Positions 35,395 to 43,413 of a DNA stretch of 64,000 bases are shown here, piece after piece. A program made the translations under genes and the position numbers. The first letter of the stretch is position 1. Each line of letters begins with the position of its first letter. Origin of the DNA: Candidatus Magnetocorallium paracelense (GTDB lineage: Bacteria > Nitrospirota > Thermodesulfovibrionia > Thermodesulfovibrionales > Magnetobacteriaceae); NCBI GenBank assembly GCA_029001845.1, contig JAREWP010000090.1, forward strand, positions 1 through 64,000. Reading direction: 5' to 3'. The notes beneath the pieces were generated by a model. It saw only the letters and a program-made list of their open reading frames with translations. It had not been told where the DNA came from and searched no databases.

Positions 35395-36284
35395 CTAAGA
35401 CAATCAATACATATTTTCGGCTCATTTTCAGGAGAGATGTTGACATTCCTAACATTTTTCCTGAATTGGGCATAGGTTTTCTTCTTCCAAATAGCTGACA
35501 GGGTTTCATTTGTTACATTGCCCATAATTTCCTTACCATCTATATCGTAACAGCAAGGGACAACATCTCCATTCCAGCAAATTCCTATTTGGTTGAAAAT
35601 ATCATTACAAGGCTTTTTGAGATATTTCGACCTGTAGGCCGGGTTCTTTGGTATAAGATCAGGGACAGACTCTCTAAATCCCTTAGTAAAGAAATCCACA
35701 CCTATTTCCTTAGCCATTTTACGGGCGCTTTGAATCTCATGTTCATTTGAAGAAAGTATAATATATTGCCACTCTATTTTTGTTTTCGTTCCCTTTGAAA
35801 GCAATACGGTATCTTTCAGGTTTTTTATAACCCTATCAAAATCTCCTCCGATTCTGTTTTTATTATAAGTCTCTTGAGAAGCACCGTCTATTGAAAAACG
35901 GATTTTTGAGATTCCATTTTTGATTAGTTGTTCGGCAACTGTTTTTTTCAGTTCTGTTCCGTTCGTAAAGCAGGAAACGACAAATTTCAGATCAACCAGA
36001 AACTTAACCATTTCAGGATATTCTTTGTGTAATAGAGGTTCTCCCTGGAAAAAGAAAAGTATATCCTTTATACCGAATTGCTTGAGCTCAACTCCCGCTT
36101 TATTTAATGTCTCCCAGCTCATATATCCAAAAGATCTCTCCATTTCATTGTGAAAGGTAGTTCTTCCTTTTTGAGAAAGTTCACCCTGTCTTCCTACGAG
36201 ACAATACTGGCAGTTTAAATTACAATGATTCGTAACTTCGATAAATGCTCGTTTTGGTTTTTTTATAAAATATCTATAGTTCAT
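35385..36284 (-). CDS. Radical SAM/SPASM-domain protein
   Basis: 299 residues. IEVTNHCNLNCQYC gives Cys21-x3-Cys25-x2-Cys28, with FFFQGEPLLHKEYPEM and FTNGT following as in SPASM enzymes. The C-terminus has CWNGDVVPCCYD, NVTNETLSAIW and CIDCLRWK for auxiliary cluster binding. The start ATGAACTATAGA (MNYRY) overlaps the stop of the GDPD-like gene as ATGA, and this junction lies within ATGARCY-type words. It probably modifies a sugar or a peptide in this pathway; substrate unknown. Confidence 0.8.
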   Translation of the reverse strand: MNYRYFIKKPKRAFIEVTNHCNLNCQYCLVGRQGELSQKGRTTFHNEMERSFGYMSWETLNKAGVELKQFGIKDILFFFQGEPLLHKEYPEMVKFLVDLKFVVSCFTNGTELKKTVAEQLIKNGISKIRFSIDGASQETYNKNRIGGDFDRVIKNLKDTVLLSKGTKTKIEWQYIILSSNEHEIQSARKMAKEIGVDFFTKGFRESVPDLIPKNPAYRSKYLKKPCNDIFNQIGICWNGDVVPCCYDIDGKEIMGNVTNETLSAIWKKKTYAQFRKNVRNVNISPENEPKICIDCLRWK

Positions 36285-36312
36285 AGTTTATAGTTTATAG
36301 CTCGTAGTTTAT
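36276..36312. repeat. ATGARCY words forming a stop/start overlap
   Basis: Minus-strand words CTACGAGCTATAAAC, TATAAACTATGAACTATAG contain the TGA stop of the GDPD-like gene and the ATG start of the radical SAM gene in one ATGA. Confidence 0.75.
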
Positions 36313-36892
36313 TCCAATGATCTGGTTTTTTTGTGCAGACTGCGTCTATGGTGATTGCTTCGGTTGTCAGGTGGTCTATATAATTTTTAATTGTGGATAT
36401 GTTCTTCTTTTGTAACTCCGGTGAGACCAGGCACAGTTTGAAGCCTGCCTTTTTCAGTTGAATAAATGAATCATGATTGATCGGTAATTCTGTAAAGCAA
36501 TCGATCCATACCCACTCTACGCGACCGCTCATATTCAGAACCGTGTGAAGACATTCATATTCGGAAAATCTAACGGCCATTTTCGAGAATCCTTCATCAG
36601 AAAGCCAAACTAAAAAGGGAAAGGAGATATCTAAAAAGAAATAGTTATTAATACTCCTTTTAGAGAGTAGGTTGATAATATTTTTTTCCAGTCCCTCTTC
36701 TTTCACATTTAGAATTAACAATTGGTGCTGGTAGTATTCCAACCACTGCTCAAAATCCTCTCCCTCACAAAATGGATCGTGGTTTAAAATAATCCTCGAC
36801 CCCTGAGAACGCAAATCTATCTCTACGCCGAGGTTTGAAGGTACCTGTTTAAGATGTTCAATCGTATTAATTCGATGCACAACAACTTGCAT
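36281..36892 (-). CDS. Glycerophosphodiester phosphodiesterase-like TIM-barrel protein
   Basis: 203 residues. VVHRIN near the start, GVEIDLRSQGSRIILNHDPF (His, Glu, Asp, His positions of the GDPD active site) and VWIDCF later fit a GDPD/PI-PLC-type TIM barrel. At 203 residues it is shorter than typical GDPD enzymes (about 240-260). Homologues occur in capsule clusters without a settled role; hydrolysis of a glycerophosphoryl group or a non-catalytic role are both possible. Its last residues (INYKL) are repeat-derived and its stop overlaps the next start. Confidence 0.6.
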   Translation of the reverse strand: MQVVVHRINTIEHLKQVPSNLGVEIDLRSQGSRIILNHDPFCEGEDFEQWLEYYQHQLLILNVKEEGLEKNIINLLSKRSINNYFFLDISFPFLVWLSDEGFSKMAVRFSEYECLHTVLNMSGRVEWVWIDCFTELPINHDSFIQLKKAGFKLCLVSPELQKKNISTIKNYIDHLTTEAITIDAVCTKKPDHWNKLRAINYKL

Positions 36893-37086
36893 TTTTTTAT
36901 TTATAATTCAATCGCATAGTAATTTTTATTTTTTTATGCGGGAATGACGGCATCTTGTTTTTGAAATCATAGGTGATTAAGACAATTGAATCCCAAGGAT
37001 TAACAAAAAGTCTGTCTGAAAGACGCTAAATTTAACACAAGAAACAAAGGACTTTCACTTTCTTACAGCTTAAGAAAGTTTATAAT

Positions 37087-37145
37087 AAACCATGAACTAT
37101 GAGTTATGAACTTTCTTGCCATGAGCCATGAGCTATAAAACTATC
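37087..37145. repeat. ATGARCY array downstream of a radical SAM gene
   Basis: Words CATGAACTATGAGTTATGAAC and CCATGAGCCATGAGCTATA lie just beyond the stop of the gene at 37141-38655. The rest of the gap (36893-37086) is AT-rich and has no recognised gene. Confidence 0.8.
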
Positions 37146-38655
37146 TTATTTTTTTTTTCGAATGAAATAAATAGTAGTGAAGGAAGAAAGAAAAAGGTAC
37201 ATTCGCATGGGCTCTTATATTGAGTAAACCCTCGGTGGCCATCCATATAAATCTGTAAATAAAATTATCGGGCAGCTTTATGATTAGCTTTATGAAAGGC
37301 CGCAGCACGGGAAATCGTATGGCTATATGAGAAAATCGTGAAAGTTTTAAGACTCTATGCCCCTCTCTGTCTGTACGATAGTTTTCATAAAAACACATAT
37401 CTCTTGTGCCCATAGCCAATTCCTTAACCGTATCGTGCTTATCATTTTCATTTAACAGATTTTTACATATTGCTTCCGGCAACTCATGGGCTGATACATC
37501 TTCCTTTTTGTATTGGCCGATTTTTATTCCATATTCGGTAATATCAAGCCCTGGGAATGGCTTAAAGATATTTACCGCATGTACGCTTCTTTTAACGGAC
37601 AATTTCCTTGCCATTTCTATGGTTTCCCAAGATCGTTTCAAATTCTCACCAGGCAGGCCGAACATCATCGCCATTGAGTATCGTATACCATATTTTTTCA
37701 TGATATCCGTGCCCTTAAATAACTGATCATTGGATATTTTTTTGTTCAAAATATTTTTTCTGAACTCCTCATTACCCGTTTCAAGTCCAAAACGGATCAA
37801 TTCGCAATATCCGTTATCATGCAGCGCCTTTCCGACATCTTCCGTTATCTCTGTGATTACCGCATTTATGGAAAAGGGTAGTTTTATTAAATCTTTATAT
37901 CGTTTCAAAAACTCAAAAAGCCACTTGTGGTTATATACCAGTGTACTATCATTAAAAAAGATATACCTTGCCTTATACCTGTTTTTTAGTATTACTAACT
38001 CCTCCATCACATGATCGACACTTCTCAGACGGCAATACCCCGTACTTCCCTCTGCTCTATAAATCTCTTTATATCCATGATTGAAACAGTAACTGCAAAG
38101 ATATGGACAGCCCCTGCCTGCAAGTACCTGGGTGAAAGGTACAATCTTAAAATAACTGTCGTAATCAAGATACAAATCTCTGTCATCAAAGGGCAGTTCA
38201 TCCATATTCATGGTCCAGGTACGCATGGGATTTTTGTATATTTTGTCATCCTGTTTAATCCATAAATTAGGGATATCCGTATAATTCCCACCCTCCTCGA
38301 GCTTATCGCATAATTCCTTTAGAGGCTCCTCGCCTTCTCCTCTGCATATCATATCAAGGTCGGAATACTCGATGATTTGCGGCAGGAAGGTAATATCATA
38401 GCCCCCGGCAATGATCGGTATCGTAATTCCCGCTCTTTTTATTGCAGTACTCGATGCCAGCATATGATTTCTATAGGGAGTCAATACAGAAAATGCGATT
38501 ACATCGGGATTTATTTTTTTAATACAGTCAACAATTTTCTCTTCATCACCAATAATCAAAAACACTTCATGCCCTGCATTTTTCAGATATGACGATAATC
38601 GTGCAATGCTTTGAAAAGGAAAATATAACTCTTGAGCAAACAATACTTTTGCCAT
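37141..38655 (-). CDS. B12-binding-type radical SAM enzyme
   Basis: 504 residues. The B12-type N-terminal domain shows IIAGGYDITFLPQ (about 81-93) and CRGEGEE (104-110); the radical SAM core has Cys183-x3-Cys187-x2-Cys190 (GRGCPYLCSYC). The C-terminal region ends in a hydrophobic, basic tail (FIKLIIKLPDNFIYRFIWM), as in the other four copies in this window. It stands between word arrays and a GT-C gene. The reaction is not predictable from sequence. Confidence 0.8.
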   Translation of the reverse strand: MAKVLFAQELYFPFQSIARLSSYLKNAGHEVFLIIGDEEKIVDCIKKINPDVIAFSVLTPYRNHMLASSTAIKRAGITIPIIAGGYDITFLPQIIEYSDLDMICRGEGEEPLKELCDKLEEGGNYTDIPNLWIKQDDKIYKNPMRTWTMNMDELPFDDRDLYLDYDSYFKIVPFTQVLAGRGCPYLCSYCFNHGYKEIYRAEGSTGYCRLRSVDHVMEELVILKNRYKARYIFFNDSTLVYNHKWLFEFLKRYKDLIKLPFSINAVITEITEDVGKALHDNGYCELIRFGLETGNEEFRKNILNKKISNDQLFKGTDIMKKYGIRYSMAMMFGLPGENLKRSWETIEMARKLSVKRSVHAVNIFKPFPGLDITEYGIKIGQYKKEDVSAHELPEAICKNLLNENDKHDTVKELAMGTRDMCFYENYRTDREGHRVLKLSRFSHIAIRFPVLRPFIKLIIKLPDNFIYRFIWMATEGLLNIRAHANVPFSFFLHYYLFHSKKKIR

Positions 38656-38740
38656 GGGCGCCTCTTTAGCTTATGAATGTAACTTGAGTGGATAGGGATT
38701 TTTATTTTTAAGCTACGGATTTACGCGGATAAACACGGAT

Positions 38741-40948
38741 TTATATAGGGTTATCACAGCTAAGGTCAGCCAAAACAGTGGAACCCTCATCATCAATAAT
38801 TTTCTCAACACGACATCTGTCAATGGGAGACAGCACTCTCTTGTCAAAGGTCACTTTTGTCGGCCTGCCCATGTACCGCTTTTTCACTTCAAGCTCTACC
38901 CCTTGATCCCAAGGCCACCAGGTAGACTGCCGGTCTGTTCTTATACCACTGACATGCATCTCGCTATATACCCAATCATGCGGCCTGAATATGGATGTAG
39001 ATATTGAGAACAGATGTCGTAGTCTGATGATCGGGAGTTTACTTCTTTTAACTGTTATTGAAAGACTTCTCTCATGAGAAAGATCATTTTTATCTGCTAT
39101 TGTAACCCATCCCTTCCATCCTTTTTGAATTACAATCTCCTTCTCTGCTTTTCCTGAAACAAGGATGAAATGCTCCTGCCATGGATTATCGATGTAGAGC
39201 TCTACTTTTTGCGGCAAACCGTCTTCCTGAAAGTGAAATCCTATCCGGTCATTTTCCCAAAGTGAAAGCCCTTCTCCTGTGGAAACCGAAACAGGAGATA
39301 AAGCAACCAAAAATTTGATTTTTTCATCTATCCAATCTCTTTCCAGTTCCGTATTTCTCACTATATTGGATAGAACTGCACCCCGTTTTGAGGCGCCATA
39401 GGTTAGATAGAAATAAGCGGCAGCCTCGGCGCGCGGATTAATTGACCAAGGATCAACACCCTTCATATACCCGTAAGATCCGTCATCAAAAGACCAGATT
39501 TCGATGTTACTGTTCAGATTATACAAAACCTTATCCTGTGGAGTGCTGATGGTAAGTAATTTTTCTACTTGATTTTTTTTGAAAATCAGGTTACCGCCGT
39601 CTATTCTGTTTCGATTGGCTTCAAAGAGCAGCCAGGTATTATTTAGCAGAAAAAAGGTAATAAAGATAAAAAGCAGAAAGAATAAAAGGAGTTTGTCATA
39701 AGAATACCTCACATGATCGGATCGAAAAGAACTTCCTACTTTGGAAACTGCAGTATTATGGATGATTCCTTTTTTCTGAGAATCATTCTCTTTTACAACC
39801 GTAAACAACCAATATCCGAAAGATGATAGGATCCCTATGACAAAGATGCCGATTAGTACAAAAAAACGAACAATAACCGATACACAATGAGGTTCAAAGA
39901 CGGAGCCGATAAAAGCCAGGGCAAAAACAAATGAGAAAATCTTTATACTCCTCTGTTTTTCTTTGGAACAGGAGTTGAACCAATCGTAGAATTGAATCCA
40001 AAGATATGCCGTTTTTTTTTTGATCAGAGGCAGATAAACAACAGCAATTATAAAAGCAGCAAACAGCCACTTGGTTCTATCAAAAAACTGACCGGTGACT
40101 TTTGAGGTTGCGAATAAGTTGTTTTCGATAATCTCCAGAATATCATTTTTAACAAGAGAAGAAATTGCGGAAATATCACCACTTTCAACAAAATTTAAAT
40201 GAAACTTTAAAAAAAAGAGCATAAATGCAGACAGCAGGGCAGCGAAACTCCAAAAGTAAATGCTTTTTTTATCGGATTCGAATAAAAAGGCGGCTAAAAG
40301 GGTCATTGCCGATAAAATGATCCCAAGAGAATGAGAAGTCATGGAAAGGATTGCAATAATTAGAATTAGAAAATATTTTCTTTTACCGGAAACCAAAATA
40401 CTCCACCCCAGCAATATAAAAACATTGGAAATGTTAAAGGGGCTTATATAATGGGTTCCCCAATATGGAAAATAGTGGACGCTCAGTAAAAACATAAGTA
40501 AACCGGTTGGTTCCGGTCCGAAAACATTCCGGCAGAATAAAGCAATTGCAATCGCAAAAAGAATCGCTCCGGCAGTGTCTATGATCAACTGGGCTGTTTC
40601 AAAGGATACTCCCATCAAGTGTAAACCGGCCATAACGGCCGAATAGAGCGGATGATAAGAGAGAATCGTATGGTGTTCCTCACGTTCCTGGATCCATATA
40701 AATGATTCAAGGTCCTCACCTGAGAGCCCCCGGGGCGTCCAATTCGTTTGTTGGTAAATATCTTCTAACCCGATACATTCACTGAAAACGCAATTTATCA
40801 GGTTACCTGCCTTAATGATATAATGATAGTGATCGTCCGGCTCCCAGGGAATAAAACGAAGCGACTGAATTTCAAAGGCAGTTATGACGTGAACAACCAG
40901 ATAAGTGAGAAAACCGAAGTAGAAGAGGTTCTTTTTAAAATAGTTCAT
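38741..40948 (-). CDS. Large GT-C-like membrane glycosyltransferase with periplasmic C-terminal domain
   Basis: 735 residues. The first loop has WEPDDHYHYIIKAGNL, an acidic GT-C motif with two Asp residues after the first TM. Around ten TM segments follow, ending near residue 440. The last 290 residues are soluble and beta-rich (YIDNPWQEHFILVSG, RLRHLFSIS), probably periplasmic and possibly carbohydrate-binding. The start ATGAACTAT (MNYFKKN) is supplied by an ATGARCY array. The likely job is sugar transfer to a lipid-linked or exported glycan. Confidence 0.65.
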   Translation of the reverse strand: MNYFKKNLFYFGFLTYLVVHVITAFEIQSLRFIPWEPDDHYHYIIKAGNLINCVFSECIGLEDIYQQTNWTPRGLSGEDLESFIWIQEREEHHTILSYHPLYSAVMAGLHLMGVSFETAQLIIDTAGAILFAIAIALFCRNVFGPEPTGLLMFLLSVHYFPYWGTHYISPFNISNVFILLGWSILVSGKRKYFLILIIAILSMTSHSLGIILSAMTLLAAFLFESDKKSIYFWSFAALLSAFMLFFLKFHLNFVESGDISAISSLVKNDILEIIENNLFATSKVTGQFFDRTKWLFAAFIIAVVYLPLIKKKTAYLWIQFYDWFNSCSKEKQRSIKIFSFVFALAFIGSVFEPHCVSVIVRFFVLIGIFVIGILSSFGYWLFTVVKENDSQKKGIIHNTAVSKVGSSFRSDHVRYSYDKLLLFFLLFIFITFFLLNNTWLLFEANRNRIDGGNLIFKKNQVEKLLTISTPQDKVLYNLNSNIEIWSFDDGSYGYMKGVDPWSINPRAEAAAYFYLTYGASKRGAVLSNIVRNTELERDWIDEKIKFLVALSPVSVSTGEGLSLWENDRIGFHFQEDGLPQKVELYIDNPWQEHFILVSGKAEKEIVIQKGWKGWVTIADKNDLSHERSLSITVKRSKLPIIRLRHLFSISTSIFRPHDWVYSEMHVSGIRTDRQSTWWPWDQGVELEVKKRYMGRPTKVTFDKRVLSPIDRCRVEKIIDDEGSTVLADLSCDNPI

Positions 40949-41125
40949 AGTTTATAGCTCATGGTTGATAGTTCATGGTTGATAGCTCATGGTTGATAGT
41001 TCATGGTTGATAGTTCATGGTAGATAGTTCATAAGTTCATTTAAGAATAGAGGACTGGAAAACGCTACGGGTAAAGACCTATGAGCTATGAGCCATGAGC
41101 TTCTTTTTAAGACCTATGAGCTTTC
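40945..41125. repeat. ATGARCY array with inverted arms and a 66-bp direct-repeat part
   Basis: Left arm: GTTCATAGTTTATAGCTC and six GTTGATAG/GTTCATGG words. Right arm: CCTATGAGCTATGAGCCATG. Between them 41037-41103 (from CATTTAAGAATAGAGG to GAGCTTCT) recurs at 43001-43065. The array supplies the start of the gene at 38741-40948 and the last codons (KAHRS) of the GT2 gene. Confidence 0.9.
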
Positions 41126-41811
41126 TTCAGTTTTTTACTAAATGAGATTGTTCGTTTGATAAATTTCAGTTTTGATTTCCAGTCAACATTCCAGTGTGAG
41201 CTTCCGTACATTCTTTCTTTGAAAAATACTGGAAAGCGAATAATATTCAGCTTTTGCTTGCGAGCCGTGTAATATGCATATAAATCGAGTGAAAAATCGT
41301 AAGGCGGATTCTTCCATGTTTTATAAAAAGAGTTATGAAATAAATTCGGCTGCGCATTGATATCGTTCATTGGAGTTCCAAGATAGATTGTTTCAAAAAT
41401 AGACATTCCTAATGTAAAAAAGGCATCTGTAATCGGGCGCTTTTGTCGGTTTCCTTTTATATATGTCTTTTCAGGTATATCCGCCTTTTCTACAATTTCT
41501 AATGCCTTTATGACGTCATAGGGGTCTGTTTGCATGTCCGCATGCGTCCAGGCAAGGAACTCCCCTTTTGCTGATTTTAGCCCCTGAATGATTCCATAAC
41601 CATATCCACGGTTCAATTCTACTCGTTCAATGTGAACAAAAGGGTAATCATTTAAAAGTGATTCCATTACCTGTTGAGAATGATCCGTTGAGCCATTGTT
41701 GACAATGATCACTTCAATATCATCTCTATTTATTGTATCTTTAAACCTTTGAAAGATGAATGGAATACTTTCCGCTTCATTGTAGCAAGGTACTACGATT
41801 GAGAGTTTCAT
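41107..41811 (-). CDS. Glycosyltransferase family 2
   Basis: About 234 residues from the ATG at 41811, seven bases after the stop of the SGNH gene; an in-frame extension to 41838 would overlap that gene. MKLSIVVPCYNEAESI and VIIVNNGSTDHS are the GT2 nucleotide-binding strands; WTHADMQTDP contains the metal-binding Asp block. There is no TM region, unlike dolichol-phosphate-mannose synthase types, though the fold is similar. It is an inverting glycosyltransferase that may make a polyprenyl-phosphate sugar for the GT-C enzymes. Its C-terminal tail is repeat-derived. Confidence 0.85.
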   Translation of the reverse strand: MKLSIVVPCYNEAESIPFIFQRFKDTINRDDIEVIIVNNGSTDHSQQVMESLLNDYPFVHIERVELNRGYGYGIIQGLKSAKGEFLAWTHADMQTDPYDVIKALEIVEKADIPEKTYIKGNRQKRPITDAFFTLGMSIFETIYLGTPMNDINAQPNLFHNSFYKTWKNPPYDFSLDLYAYYTARKQKLNIIRFPVFFKERMYGSSHWNVDWKSKLKFIKRTISFSKKLKKAHRS

Positions 41812-41818
41812 AAGTCTA

Positions 41819-43003
41819 TTATGTAGGCCATTGAGCAATCTGTTCGAACATATAGTTGGCTGTCAGCTCATTCCCACGTGGCGTTAGATGGCAATAATCA
41901 TGAAAAACGTGCTCTGACTCAGAGCACTGATTAATAACGGACGATATATTTAAATAAGAAGCTTCCTGTTTTTTACATAATGCTTCCAATTCAACGATTT
42001 GTCTCTCATACTTTTCTTTGAAAAGATCGATGGAAAGATTTTGACGATCAAAAAAAAAGGGTCGTGAATGTTCGTAATAGAGCCGTTCATTTTTATGAAA
42101 AGTTTTATCCGTATGATACAAACAAGGTTGATGGCAAAAAAGTATGGGTTTATTCCAGGCCTTAGCGAGTAAAATAAGATAATAAACATGTTGCAGATAA
42201 AACTTACGGCCGGCCTCATACTGGGGAGGAGAATTTTTTTTCTTTTTTCCCGAAACAACAGGAAAAATTTTGCTATGGATAAATCTTAAAACTCTTTTTA
42301 TGCCAGGGAAATAATCTTTCTGTCCTTTGCTTTTACGAATCTCCCGTACCTGTTCTAAAAACCAAGACTCATCTTGATGCATGCGACTATGCCATGCCGT
42401 TGATAAGAAATTTCTAACGCCTCGGTAACCACCGAATACGTTTCCCTGTCGGGCAGTGAAGATATCATTATAACCATCAAAAACAACAATTCCGTCAAAC
42501 TCCAAATCCAAACATACTCTATATAATAGATTTAACTCATTCATTATATGATATGACCGAATTGCAAGATTAATCACTTCAACTGCATCTCCCTGTTTAT
42601 CAAATTTTGTTTGTAAGTAGTGTGTGATAATTTCATTATCCGCACAATTCGGAATACCGAGAAGTGCGGAAGATCCTAACGCAACAATTCGATAGTGTGG
42701 GTCCATTTTCTTCCATGTAAATTCTGGGCATCGAAAACCTTTGGAATTCAGATTGAAACAGGCAGATTGAAAGGGATACTGAAGATAAACAACAAAATCC
42801 TGATAATAAATCCCTCTCTTGTCAAACTTCAGGAAATCCTGAACAGCTGGAATACTATTTTCCAGTTCATCAAACTTCTCTTTTAGTTCCAATTCATCAT
42901 TTTTAGGACGTAATTGACGATATTTTGCTAATGCTATTCTCAACAATAGTTCCAGTAATACTATGAAAACAGCAATTAGTATTAGTAATAGTTCAAAGTT
43001 CAT
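41819..43003 (-). CDS. Membrane-anchored SGNH-hydrolase-like protein
   Basis: 394 residues. A single N-terminal TM (residues 3-22) anchors a soluble domain, with LGSSALLG at 109-116 (nucleophile Ser111 or 112), INLAIRSY, FDGYNDI and a C-terminal Asp369-x2-His372 in DYCHLTPRGNEL; the triad looks complete. Size and anchor match DltD/AlgJ-type proteins that act on acyl groups of exported polymers. It directly follows a small membrane protein ending in PFQYTMY and a carbamoyltransferase gene. The start ATGAACTTTGAAC (MNFEL) is repeat-type sequence. The substrate could be a carbamoylated or acylated sugar. Confidence 0.75.
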   Translation of the reverse strand: MNFELLLILIAVFIVLLELLLRIALAKYRQLRPKNDELELKEKFDELENSIPAVQDFLKFDKRGIYYQDFVVYLQYPFQSACFNLNSKGFRCPEFTWKKMDPHYRIVALGSSALLGIPNCADNEIITHYLQTKFDKQGDAVEVINLAIRSYHIMNELNLLYRVCLDLEFDGIVVFDGYNDIFTARQGNVFGGYRGVRNFLSTAWHSRMHQDESWFLEQVREIRKSKGQKDYFPGIKRVLRFIHSKIFPVVSGKKKKNSPPQYEAGRKFYLQHVYYLILLAKAWNKPILFCHQPCLYHTDKTFHKNERLYYEHSRPFFFDRQNLSIDLFKEKYERQIVELEALCKKQEASYLNISSVINQCSESEHVFHDYCHLTPRGNELTANYMFEQIAQWPT

Positions 43004-43065
43004 TTAAGAATAGAGGATAGGAAGACGCAACGGGTAAAGACCTATGAGCCATGAACTATGAGCTT
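43001..43065. repeat. ATGARCY-linked direct repeat (second copy of 41037-41103)
   Basis: CATTTAAGAATAGAGGATAG through TATGAGCTTCT repeats the sequence at 41037-41103 with a few differences. The two copies flank the SGNH and GT2 genes. It includes the start codon of the SGNH gene at one end. Confidence 0.85.
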
Positions 43066-43067
43066 CT

Positions 43068-43391
43068 CTAGTACATTGTATATTGAAAAGGAGACACTTC
43101 ACTTTCGGTATTATCTTTTTTACATTTTTTTCGTGTTCGGTTTTTCAACAGATCGTTTACATATAACATCATCAATAGAGGTTTTAACATCAGTTCAATC
43201 CAGAAGATCAATTTTTTAGTGAAAGAAGAGTCAGGCTTATGGGAAAAAGAAACCCAAGTCGTCTTTTTAGTGTCGGAGGATAGACCGGCAATTGTACGAT
43301 TGGTTCGGCGTCTATAAATAGAAACAGGAATAAAGATCAAATACCATAAGAGGTAATAATATACTTTTGCTATGATGTAAACTATCTTCAT
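43068..43391 (-). CDS. Small membrane protein ending in P-F-x-Y-x-x-Y (SxtJ/DUF5989-like context)
   Basis: 107 residues from the ATG at 43391, 22 nt after the carbamoyltransferase stop; a longer frame to 43553 would overlap that gene and is disfavoured. There are two hydrophobic segments (about 4-24 and 62-80) and a basic tail ending SPFQYTMY. Small membrane proteins (SxtJ, DUF5989) typically accompany NodU-type carbamoyltransferases, and, from memory, DUF5989 proteins end in a similar P-F-I-Y-T-x-F motif. A role in passing or holding a modifying group for the adjacent SGNH protein is inference. Confidence 0.6.
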   Translation of the reverse strand: MKIVYIIAKVYYYLLWYLIFIPVSIYRRRTNRTIAGLSSDTKKTTWVSFSHKPDSSFTKKLIFWIELMLKPLLMMLYVNDLLKNRTRKKCKKDNTESEVSPFQYTMY

Positions 43392-43413
43392 GGTGACGCT
43401 CTTCACTGAATAC

